This document shows, one piece after another, positions 1 through 10,499 of a stretch of DNA of 64,000 nucleotides (positions are counted from its first letter, which is position 1; each line of letters starts with the position of its first letter). The position numbers were made by a program, and so were the translations under genes. Under the pieces are notes generated by a model. The model saw only the letters and a list, made by a program, of their open reading frames with translations. It did no database searches and was not told where the DNA came from. The stretch comes from Actinostola sp. cb2023 (Eukaryota; Cnidaria; Anthozoa; Actiniaria; Actinostolidae): positions 1 to 64,000 of the forward strand of contig JAUJYZ010000968.1 in assembly GCA_033675265.1 (NCBI GenBank), written 5' to 3'.

Positions 1-1909
1 AAAAATTAATGTGCAAGTGAAAAGTTGCTCTAGTTTCGGCTCTATGAAAGTGCTCCTATGCTACACTCTCTGGCTCCTGGGGACAGTGTACTCCATACAT
101 TTTTGGGTAGAGGTGTGCGGTGAGACCTTAACCCCTGAACCGTACCAGCTCCCACCCCCCCCCCCACCCCACCCCTCCCCAAATATTAACAAAATATAAT
201 TTTAATTTAAAAATTAGGAAGAATGAAGTCACGCTTTATATACGTACACACTCTTTATTTCCAGGAATGGGCATCGTTCTAATCCGTGAGGAATTAATCA
301 TGCCCTGAAAGTCCTGTGATCCCGTCATCTTTCGTCTTTCAAATGTCAGGCCTGAAGTTTTTTGACGTCTTCCCAGTTAATGGTTTGCATATTTCTTTTT
401 GCCTTTGTCAGACAATGCTGGCTTTAAGGTTTTCAGAGAGTCCTTGTGCAAAACCTCTATGTCTTTCTCCTCTGACAGGGGCAATACGTTTCTCTTAACT
501 GTTTGATGTCCAGGTGACATTGACCTTGATTTATATTCAAGTATCTCTTTCTTCATGAGATACTACCACAGACCCCTGTAACAGTTTATATAGAAATAGG
601 GTGAATAATGTATATGTAGGTTGGAATGTACAGCAACAATGTCAATTTTTATTTCTACAAAAATAAATATGCCCACCCTAAAAAATACCCCCCATTATCT
701 ATAATACCCCTAAACAATACCAATTAATAATCGTCCAATTGAATTATCTTATCAGTAAGAAAAAAGTGTAATTAAGAGATTGGTACAGGTAGAGTTAGCT
801 TCGATTGCTCCTAGTTTTTATAACCAAACAAATTATATACTTAATTGGCTTACCCAAAATGGAAATTCCATGTCTGATTGCCAATTCGGGGTTTTTTCAT
901 CTTTTAGTACTGGTACTTGATCACATATTGCTTTGCTCGCATATTGAAATTGTGGTTTAGTTATTGTTTCTCCCACTTGTGCCTTGAGACACGTTACACA
1001 CTCTCTGATCAAGTGCCGTCTGTCTTCATCTTCTAGTGGTTTCCTCTCAATAGCATATTTTCTTACTTTGGGAGCTATAGGGAATTTGAATTATTTTAGT
1101 ACTTCAGAAGATGATGACAGTGGCATGTTCTTCTTTTTTGAGACAGGATTTTGCGGAGTAGGAGGGTAGACCTCAGTAAAAATCTTTGTCATCATTACTG
1201 CAGCTTGAACCATCAATATCCTCTTGTGAGGAAGTGCAGGTTGCTTGCTTTTTCTTTCGCTTGTGGCAATCCATCATTGGAGATGACGTTAAATGGTGTG
1301 ACAGCTTGTTTTTGTCTTTTTCTTTTGTTGACAGGAATTGATCTTTATTGCGCGAGTCCTCTTTAGTTTTGGAATCACCGACTGTTGTTGGCTTGGTGGG
1401 ATTATATTGATTTCAGTGTCATCATCTTCAAGTGAACTATTGACCGACATGGTACTTGCCGTTGAACTTGATAAGTCGTTCTGATGGATATTACAAAGAA
1501 AGCATACAGTACTTTACTTGCAGAACTTTCCCATTTTCATTACAAGTACGGTATACAGGTGTATTAAGCCACATGCACTCGCAGATAAGTTACACATTTT
1601 TTTTTTCACATTTTAGTTCTATCATTTTAAATAAACATACAGTAATAAAATATTGCATGTTTGTCATCAATACCGTCAGTTGATCATCTTCATCTTTCAC
1701 TTGAAATTCATTCATTTTTCTATTAATTTATAAAACAATAATATTAATCAAAAACACAGATTAAATTTGTCACTTATTAGTATTATATTTCTCCAACATT
1801 TCATTATTTTGTTTGTTGATCTACCGGTACTTAATTGGACTGTCTCAGATTGTTTGGTGCTTATGAGTAACAAAGCTGACCACACCTCCAAAAAAGTCCC
1901 CCTAGCCGA

Positions 1910-1935
1910 CCCCCCCCCCCCCCCCCCCCCCCCCC
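1910..1935. repeat. Poly-C tract of about 26 bases
   Basis: An uninterrupted run of C inside the putative intron of the SAM gene relic. Shorter C-rich runs occur at 151-175 (broken) and 60640-60655. The exact length may be affected by sequencing slippage. Confidence 0.9.
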
Positions 1936-2272
1936 AAAGCCATTGTAATTTATAATTAATTATTATTACTTATTGAGTCCAAAATAAACATATTTAACTA
2001 TTATTATACCAGGAATTCCACACAGTCCGCGACTTCCTTTCTTGCTTTGAAATCAAACTTGTAAAGATCCAGGAGGTCACATCGGTTCAGGTTCAAGAAT
2101 GTTTCTCCATCCACATTGTTGTCTGTAACAGATATTAACAATAGCAAGCATTGAAATAGGGTATGCAATACGGTAGATTAACACACAGCTTAAATTCTGC
2201 AGCAAATAATTATTGTAAGCTTATGTAGAACATAACAAGAACCCGACTGAAAGAAACGAGGGCTACAAGACT

Positions 2273-2413
2273 CATACAGCTTCCCGCCAAAAGTGACACG
2301 TGACTAATGCAAATATTTCTAAAAGGAAGAGGTAGTGAGTCTGGGAACGAGACTCATACAACACGAGCTTCCCGCCAAAAGTGACATGTGACTAATGCAA
2401 ATATTTCTAAAAA
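2273..2413. repeat. Imperfect direct duplication, about 65-78 bp
   Basis: The stretch beginning GACTCATACA at 2273 recurs at 2351, including CTTCCCGCCAAAAGTGACA and TGACTAATGCAAATATTTC. The second copy has a short insertion (ACACGAG) and one transition. It lies in the putative intron of the SAM gene relic. Confidence 0.85.
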
Positions 2414-3227
2414 TCTTCCAGATAAAGAAAATGAACTCGAAAACAATCCTTGATGATTTACTGCTCTTTCTATAGTGAACATTTAAGCATAATTAGACTT
2501 TTTTGATTGAATGTTTAAAATCGTAATTTCTGCAAACACGCGGACGATTCAGAATGTTATACCAGCTATAGAACCCGAAAGCGTCGTAATTAATGTAATG
2601 TTACGGATCTCATTTTTATTCCAAAAGCTATTCTACTATAAAAGATACGTACGGTACGTAAACTTACCTTGAAGAACTTTGCATAGTCGCGTCGGCAGTT
2701 CTCTTGTTTCTGATAGAAATCTCGCCAGATCACTGCTGTTTTTGGAAGGATATTTGTGGCTTTGTTATTAACATGTTCTCTCGAGTTTTCCAAGTCCTCA
2801 GGCTCCATTATTTGGTTGTAAACTTGAAAGACAAAGGACCACAAGATTTGAAAACACCACGCAAAGCAAACGACAAAGTGAAATCGCCCAAAACACCGAC
2901 TGGAGAAACCTGTTAGTCCTGCCCCGCCTCGCCCCGCCTACCTTCTGACACGATTCCATTGGTTGAGCTTTGACATTCCAGACGTTTTTCAATCAAACAA
3001 ACAAAGTCGTATCAAGTCGTCTCCTAAGAATGATTCTGGCCAATCGGAGAGAGCCGTTCCCACGGTCATTGGTCGTTCATGTATTTATAGTAACGTACAT
3101 ACACGTGAAAAGCACATATCCAATCGGAATAGAGATTGCATCATTATTCTCGTGACCACTGGCCCGCCACCTCGAAGTTCCCGCTGAATTTCAAAAACTT
3201 TGCGAAGGTTGTTTGCGTATAATTTTC

Positions 3228-6200
3228 ATGGCTTGGAGGTGTTCATTTTGTGGATTTTTTTCGACCTTATTGGTTCACTTTCTGTTAACACACATAAACA
3301 CGAGACATTCCGAAGATGTCCATTTTCAAGCGATTTGTGGTATTGATGGATGCGCCATGGAGTTCAAGAAAGCAAACTCTTTTGTACGTCACGTCAGAAC
3401 AAATCACCGTCTTCACCTCTACGATGATTTCACGTGTGCACAAGATTTTAAATCAGGTAAATACAGGTCAGAAATGTTTGAGATTCTTAATTTTAATCAC
3501 TCTAGCTCAGTTTATTATTAAAGTGAGTCAGACCATTTCATGTTACGCTGAGGTAATTCATGCATAAAATGGTGGGGCAAGGGGGGGAGGGGGGAGTAGT
3601 GTTTGGTAGGGCAAGGATGTAGGAATGTGCCACAGTGAGCCTGACCCTATCCCAGACCTAAAAATGCGGTTTTTCATACCCTATCCCAGAAATACACCCT
3701 ATACACAACACAGCTTATGGAGTTTATGAAATATATTTATTTCTAGCCTGTGATTGAGGTGTACGAAAGGGAGAGGGAGGGAGGTGAAGGAAGGGAAGGC
3801 TAATTTATTTAATTTAATATAGTTTCTTTTTTTAAGGCAATTGGTTTACAGGAATTGCATTAACCAATTCCTCGCACACTCTAAATGAGTCCATTGTGGA
3901 GTTTGATTCAGATCTAGACCTGGACAATCAAGATGATCAAGGTGTGAATTTTGAGGGTGAGATTGAGCTCACAAATTGTGAAAGTGAAAACAACCAATTA
4001 TTATGTTCTGAGTCAGTTCAAGATAAAGCAGCAAAATTCCTTCTGAAAGTAAAAGAGGAAAACCGGCTTGGGCAGACAACTATGCAGAAGATCACAGGAG
4101 CAGCATCTAAATTCTTTAGAGGAACTTTGCAAATGCTGAAGAGAAAATTGACAGATTCTCTTGAAAATGAATTCAATGTCGAAAGCACAGATATTTCAGG
4201 ATTTGAAGAGGCATTTGAAGAAATTGATGACCCTTTTGAAGGCTTAAATACAGCATGGCAACAAAAAGAATATTTCAAGAACCATCTTTCATTTGTGGTG
4301 AGTGAACAGGTGATAGCAATTAATTAAGTCACCAAATTGTTGTGTAATATTACTGTTAACTAGTGCTCAGAGTCTCTCCTAATAAGTGATTATATATACA
4401 GAAAATGTAGTGGAAATTAACCACTGAAGGCTCACAACAGGTTTTATTGCTTGTTTATTGAATAATGTTTTATGTAAGTATTAACTTCATTATTTTATAC
4501 TACTGTATGTAGGAGCCCCAAAAGATAGTCCTTGGAAAGCATCGAGCGTTTGCCAAACGTAACAACAAAAAGCGAATTGTAGAATTGGAAGATGCATTCT
4601 ACTATATACCAGTACTTACAACAATGGAAATGGAGTTAACTTCAAGAAAGTTCTTAGAAAATATTGTCGGCAATAATCATGGACAAAACGACTTTGTAGA
4701 ATCAAGAGTACTGGGAGACTTTAATGATGGTTCCTTTGTTAAAACTCACCCTCTCTTTGCCATTGATGAAAGTGCTTTGAAGATACTTATCTACTATGAT
4801 GACATAAATGTGGTTAATCATATGACAAACAAGGTTCATAAACTTGGTCTTTTCTATTACCAACTGGCCAATATGGAAAGAAAGTACCGTTCAAAGACAA
4901 AGTCAATCCATCTTTTTGCTATATGCAAGAATGAGCACATAAAGAAATATGGAATCAATGATTTTTTAAAGCCTATGGTGCAAGATATGAAATGTCTAGG
5001 AAGGGAAGAGGGCTATGCATTTTCCATTGGTGGGGGTTTCCTGAAATTGCGTGGGGCAATACTGGCAGTTATAGCTGATACTCCTGCAAGCCAAGCACTT
5101 GGAGGTTTCAAAGAGTCTGTTGGGGGAGCGAGGCGAAAGTGTCGTCACTGTATGACTGACTGGGAAACTATGCAGGAGTTTTATTCTGAGGAGGATTTTG
5201 AACTCAGAAATGGTGAACTTCACGAGATGCACCTCAATGATATTGAAAATACAACATCAAAAGTCTTGAAAAAATACTTTTCAAAAAACTATGGGATTAC
5301 TAAAAGGTCTGCACTTCTTGATGCTCCAAATTTCAATGTTACAAAACAATTGCCACAAGATTTGATGCATGTGTTTTTGGAGGGAATCCTTGCATATGAG
5401 TTAAAGCCTCTTTTGCAACATTATCTAGATTCTGGAGAGATACCATCACTTAAGTTTCTGAATAACAGAATACAGAAGTTTCATTATGGCTATTCAGAAA
5501 TAAAAGACAAACCTGCAGTAATCAAGGAAACTGATTTGGAAAAATCTTCCAGCACTAATCTTGGCCAGTGTGCAGCTCAGATGTGGGAATTAACATCCGT
5601 TCTTCCATTTGTTTTGGAAACTCACATGAAGGACATAGAGAACTGCAGTTACTGGAAGTGTTTTCTTTCACTTCTTGAAATAATGAGTTTATGCTTTGCA
5701 AAGAAGATAAGTATAAGCTCAATCATTAATCTCAAAGGACTTATTAAGAGACACTTAAAACAGTTCAAGGAGATATATGAAGCTCGTATAATACCAAAGC
5801 AACATTATATGATACACATCCCTAGTCAGATTATGATGTTTGGACCTTTGATATCTGCATGGTGCATGCGCTTTGAGGCAAAACATGCATTTTTTAAAGA
5901 TATTGCAAGAAAGGTAAAAAATTTCAAAAATCTTCCTTTCACACTAGCTATGCGTCATCAAAGTATGGAATGTGCTGATACAATTCAAATTGAAGAAGAT
6001 GAAACTGAAAATACTTGCCCATTATTTAAGGATGACATCTATTGTGCTAAAAGCAAGGAGCTGTTCGGAAGAGAAAAACAATACGCAAAGAACCAACTTG
6101 GAAGATTTTATGACTTGGATATAGATACTGAAGATACAATATTAGAGTGTAACACACTCACCATCCATGGTACCCTTTATAAACCTGGTATTAACAACTA

Positions 6201-6481
6201 TTTGTTAATAGGAACTACTGATGATGGTCTTCCTGAATTTGGAAGGATTACTAAAATATGGTTCATCTCCTTTCATTACCCATTTTTTGTTTTTAACAGT
6301 GATGGGAACAAATTGTTTTTGTGAACATTTGAATGCATTCCAGATTTGCGATTCAGATCAAGCTCAAGGATTTGAAATTATCAGACATTCTGATCTTTAC
6401 AACTTCAAAGTGTTGCACACATTTAACAGATCACAAAATGAAAAATATATTGCTCTTAAAGAAAATATTTTATCAATTTAG
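3228..6481 (+). CDS. C2H2 zinc-finger / transposase-like protein, three exons
   Basis: Exon 1 (3228-3456) starts MAWRCSFCGFF and holds two C2H2-type fingers: CSFC with paired His, then CGIDGC with HVRTNH. Exon 2 (3852-4297) is acidic. Exon 3 opens at 4513. Both introns have GT-AG ends (GTAAAT/TTTACAG; GTGAGT/GTATGTAG) and phases agree throughout, giving about 830 residues. Exon 3 contains a CRHCMTDW knuckle, DLMHVFLEGIL, and IPKQHYMIHIPS followed by AWCMRFEAKHAFFKD. I recall these motifs from multicopy fish and cnidarian TE-encoded proteins of the KDZ/EnSpm sphere; the superfamily is unproven. The frame closes at 6324, but a familiar-looking tail (CEHLNAFQICD to 6481) continues in the next frame, so a one-base indel in the T-rich run near 6285 or a missed mini-intron is likely. 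An AATAAA lies at about 6530. Confidence 0.6.
3560..3840. repeat. Intron 1 G-rich / repeat-like insert
   Basis: This part of intron 1 holds a G-run block (3573-3596), a phrase CCTATCCCAGA occurring twice (3648, 3681), and a purine-rich GGGAGAGGGAGGGAGG run (3769-3785). It looks like interspersed repeat material, but I cannot define ends. Confidence 0.35.
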
Positions 6482-6539
6482 CACAGCTGTTAATGCATGC
6501 ACATACATGTAAAATATTGATCACTTTCAATAAATTTTG

Positions 6540-7335
6540 TGTTAAGAAACTTGGTTCATTCTGAGTACATATTTCAGTTACAGTGGTCTTAGAACAAGAC
6601 TCAGTGAGTCTTGATTTAAGCTGCATGCTCCCGTCTCTTTCTTATTCCAGAAAATAAACTTAACTTAAGACATGAAATCCTAAAAGAAGTTTCAAATTCT
6701 TAATACTCTTATAACAAGACAGCACAGACTTAACTCTTTCGAGTTCCAAACTTGATTTAAGATATCAAAATCTTAAAAGAAGTCCCTAACTCCAAAATCA
6801 AGAATGTTTTCTCTCATAACAAGAGGAACACATCTTGAACTGAGAATCACTGAGAATGTAACTTTAAGAGTGTTCACTGACACTGACAGCACGTTTGCAC
6901 CCGCGGTTTGCTTACAGTGCCGACTACCGGTAAATTAGCGGCTATTTCTCAATATGAATTACGGTCTTTTCGATCCACTATCCTTTCTCTAATTCAATCC
7001 ACTAATATACGCATTCGTACCACCACAAGAGCCACAGCACAATCACCAAAGGCAAAGCACAAGCAAAAATACCTGACAACGGAAGTTACAACATTCCTCG
7101 GCGGAAATGAATACAATATTCCTCGTTCTTTACGAGGGACAACCAGTGCTGCATCAAAGTTTTGCTGAGTTTATTACTCAGTTATAAAATGAGCTCTTTT
7201 TTATTTATTATTTTTCGTAGTGCACAATATGCGAAGTATTTGATCGTATCGGTACACAAAATGCGAAGTATTTGATCAAGTTTCATTTTATTTTATTTTT
7301 TCCCCATTGTACACAAAATGCCAGGAATGTTTATA
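6540..7335. other. Non-coding stretch with short palindrome and direct repeats
   Basis: No convincing gene. A perfect 17-bp palindrome AAGACTCAGTGAGTCTT lies at about 6596. The phrase CTTAAAAGAAGT and relatives recur between 6670 and 6790. The phrase ACAAAATGCGAAGTATTTGA (first copy ACAATATGCG...) occurs twice about 30 bp apart at 7224-7276. These look like old repeat debris. Confidence 0.5.
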
Positions 7336-7339
7336 ATTT

Positions 7340-7980
7340 GATCCAGCCGAATATACTCGAGTGTACATTGCTCGGGGTCTATCCCCTCATTAACACTAAA
7401 TCCCCTAGGAGACGAGAGATCCACTATTAGGCGCCACTTGCCCGGTTGCCCCATTTTAGGAATGACCCCAAAACTGCTTATGTGTAGCTGGGGTAAAGGG
7501 GGGAAAGGAAGGGACCTGCCACCCTCCCTAGCATAACTTCGTTAGCCAAAAAACGTCGATGACACGGGCATGTTGGTGAGCCGATGGCTTGTTGTGTTTA
7601 GGCGGTTTCAATTCACGCGAATGATCAAAACCGAGCCTAAACCCCTGCTCCAGGCCATGCAACACATACGACACACTAGGCTTGTCCGGACGGTGTTCTA
7701 GCTCCACAGCAAACTGAGCCACATGTAGGGGAGTGACACTGGGAACAGAGGGAAGGCCATAGAAAACTTGAGTTCCAGTGCTAGAAAACTTCCACACACA
7801 GCGAAGATCAGCAATGATCTGAGACGACTTGCTCACATGCAACCCCTGTAGAGCTCGGGGGTGCCCCTCCGCACACACACAACCGCTGACCAGACTTCTA
7901 CAGCTAAATGGCCTCAAGTTACACACACAACATCTGGCCAGCGATTCACGCAGCAGGCAAACGCCTCGAATTTAACCTCC
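7340..7980 (-). pseudogene. DIRS-type retroelement reverse transcriptase, 5' fragment
   Basis: The minus strand encodes SYVLHGLEQGFRLGF, then KHNKPSAHQHARVID, then (after a frame change in a C/T run near 7490-7500) GVIPKMGQPGKWRLIVDLSS and VNEGIDPEQCTLEYIR. This succession of an entry motif and the first palm strand is what I recall from DIRS/Ngaro-like elements of cnidarians. The match ends near 7340, before the catalytic YxDD motif, so the fragment cannot be active. It differs from the better-preserved DIRS element at 41.7-46.1 kb. Confidence 0.65.
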
Positions 7981-8025
7981 TAAATTACATTTAGCCACGT
8001 TAAAAGTTCTAATAGAAATACATTA

Positions 8026-8970
8026 CAGTCAAACCGGATGTTCCTTTGACAACAACATTGCAACATTCTGTCGCGACAGTGTCATTTGCATTTGCGGTTT
8101 GCTTTGATCAATTAAAGCAGACTTCTCGAGCAATATTGCAATCCGTTTGTGGGAACAGTTTGTGAGAATCTGATTCGGCGAATTTAGCGACATGTTTCAA
8201 GTAATTGTAAAGTACTTTGATGGCCAATTTTCACCATATTTCCACCAGTTAAGTGTTCTTCTGGGCATATGGTAAGTTTTTTGTAGGTGAAGTTCAGGTC
8301 TTTTTTTAAAATGTCCGTTATGGTTGATCTGCACGGCAAATCAACGGCCGCGCAAACAGGTTCATTCTGCAGGTACCGGTCACATTGTACGTAATTCAAT
8401 AGAAACAACAAAAGACTCCAAGTTATACAATAGAACGAAGCTAACACAGAACAATAGGTTTGCGGTACGTGCAGAAAGACCCGCAAACACCATTTTCAAG
8501 TAGAGCTTCTTGAATTTCAAAAGTGCTTGTGTTTGGCTTCGTTATTTTTGCCAATTCAATAAATTCTACAACTTGTGGCGTAGAGACATTCCTTTCATTA
8601 CCTCCGGGGTTTTTAGCAAATAATACCCCACTTTCTACAAAATGTTTGATATTAAATGTTCGAAACCGTTTGTCTTGAAAGCGCTAATTTTCTTGATATC
8701 TCTGTCTGGCGGGTACCAGATGACCATAGCGCTATTATTTTCTCTCTTTTCGCCAATGGAGTGGAGTTCGTGCGATTCATAATTTTGTAACTTCTAGGAA
8801 AGGAGTACAGGAAAAGACCTTTGCACAAGATTTACCTTGGGTACCAGAGATTAACAAATTGCAATATTGCTCGAGAAGTTTGCTAATTGATCAAAGCAAA
8901 CCGCAAATGCAAAACACTGTCGCGACGGAATGTTGCAATGTTGTTGTCAAAGGAACATCCAGTTTAACTG
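8026..8970 (-). mobile_element. Degraded Tc1/IS630-type element with ~120-bp inverted ends
   Basis: Terminal inverted repeats: CAGTCAAACCGGATGTTCC at 8026 faces GGAACATCCAGTTTAACTG ending at 8970, with similarity continuing for about 120 bp (shared GCAACATTC, GTCGCGACAGTG, CTCGAGCAATATTGCAAT). Both ends are flanked by TA, the Tc1/mariner target. Inside, the minus strand at 8486-8184 reads PCRSTITDILKKDLNFTYKKL, like the winged HTH that precedes the catalytic core in IS630/Tc1 transposases. No catalytic domain remains. The TA sits at the edges of an exact 24-bp direct repeat (8001-8024 and 8971-8994). Confidence 0.65.
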
Positions 8971-9584
8971 TAAAAGTTCTAATAGAAATACATTTCGCAT
9001 TTCAGAGTTTATCTGACTAGTTTTTATAATTTTTCCCAAGGGTTCCCGTACATTCTCACGGGTTCAACGCACCATGTGTCAATCAAACTGTCTACGATTC
9101 TCCAGCATCGTAAATCATGGCATTTGTGTTTTCGTAAATCACGGCATTGTGTTTTCGTAAACCATGGCGAGTAATGGACAGACTCAAATGCTGAAAAAAA
9201 ACCTGCATGGTCACGGCAAGTCTTGTGTGTATGTTTTCCACAGTCATTACAAAATCTATTTTAGACGGTGCGTGCAATAACGGCTGCTTTATCCTCAGCC
9301 TAAGTATACCGGGAATTGCATGAGTTTCCGAGCGTTATTACAAGGAGCAGGGGTTTCAATAGAAGCTGGTTACCACCGGAGCTCCGGCGTCTACTTGCCG
9401 TGCCTCCGGCGGCTACTTTTGTCAGTGTATGATCATACTTTTAATAATTATTGTCTAGATCTAAAATCAAATCAAACAAATAAACAGATAAATATTTTCG
9501 GGAAAACCTTCGTGGACTTTCGTTTCTTCGCTGAATTTTGTAAAGAGGGGCTTTTACGAACCAAGTAACATAAAAAATAGTCGG

Positions 9585-9880
9585 TTATGCATGGAAGGGA
9601 ATTGAATCCCATGATGATGCATGCACCAAGGTAAGCAAGCTCTCATTTCGACGGATGTTGTGCCCTTCCAGTTCGAGAGTCTTTGTGCATTCTCTGATAG
9701 TTTTTGCATACCTGTTCGTTTTTGCATACCTGTTCGTTTCGGCAACAATTTTCAGCAGTATTTCATTGTAGAAAAGAATGCTAAAAACATTGATTTCCTT
9801 AGCATCGTGTTGTTGCTCAAATGTTTTCCCTGTTGGCGATTTGAACTCCTCAACAACTATCGTTTTGAGTTTTCGACTCC
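9585..9880 (-). pseudogene. piggyBac-like transposase N-terminal fragment (downstream part)
   Basis: The minus strand encodes FKSPTGKTFEQQHDAKEI followed by NEILLKIVAETNRYAK, the start of the piggyBac (DDE_Tnp_1_7) domain as seen also in the 49-50.5 kb copy (ERFGKIVEETNRFAH). A short in-frame duplication repeats RYAKTN. The fragment ends soon after with no catalytic Asp. An acidic leader that could be its N-terminus lies on the same strand at 13786-13607, on the other side of the 3.7-kb inverted-repeat element, so the two are probably one gene split by that insertion. Confidence 0.5.
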
Positions 9881-10499
9881 TAGTCAGGGAGCATGTGTAA
9901 TCCCGTGGGAATTTTGTGCTGAAAGCAAGCCACCTATCTAGATGTGTTAAGGGGATCCTAAGGAACAAGAAACATGTTGTCCGGCAATTTTGTAACTCGT
10001 ACCGACGGCCGCTACGGAAGTTTTAAAATGTGACGTATATGGCCTAGCATGGAAACGAGGCTGGGCCATAAAATGCGATATAACCATCGTTAATGGCAAC
10101 AAATCGTTCCCGAAATTACTCATACTTTACATATAAGTGTATCTGATACAACTAAGAAACGTTTAAGTAATAAAGCTGGTCACGTGACCATGACAGCATG
10201 GAAACGAGGCTGGACCATAAAATGACCTTTAACTTATTTTGAATTGCGTAAAATCTATCCAAATTCACCCAAGTCAATGAAATGTGTGATTGTTACATTA
10301 CCAGGCCTAGTCCGTGATACAGGTGGTCACGTGATTAGCATGGGAACGAGGCTAAGGTACAGACACTGTTTCGCCATGTATGTGGATTTCATCAAAAAAT
10401 GATATCACATCATTTCATAGCGTACGACCATTGTCGAACCTTTGTCGTGTCCTTTTTTACAGAAACTTAGACAAATATGTCCATTGAGGAACGTACAGT

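Larger units (their letters stand above)
300..2808 (-). pseudogene. SAM-domain gene relic (SAMD3-like layout)
   Basis: Reading the minus strand, a first exon opens with MEPEDLENS near 2808 and ends KFFK at a good donor (GTAAGT, about 2669). A second exon (about 2123-2005) follows a TTACAG acceptor and encodes VDGETFLNLNRCDLLDL, which looks like the second half of a sterile alpha motif. A third block (about 1450-856) starts MSVNSSLEDDD and contains KPLEDEDRRHLIREC and CDQVPVLKDEK before a GTAAGC donor. A fourth block (about 540-310) has LPLSEEKDIEVLHKDSL. The order SAM, basic middle block, acidic coiled tail resembles SAM proteins multiplied in fish and cnidarians (from memory). The exon 1/exon 2 phases do not agree and blocks 3 and 4 carry stops, so it is called a relic, although a missed exon could explain the phase. 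It could also be a live gene with unseen exons. Confidence 0.42.

Noticed and set aside
984..1700. Plus-strand frames between 1 and 1.7 kb
   Set aside because: The minus strand over the same interval carries recognisable SAM-gene-like blocks; the plus frames are short and featureless.
6908..7168. Plus-strand 86-codon frame
   Set aside because: Thr/Arg-rich without family resemblance, splice context or upstream signal.
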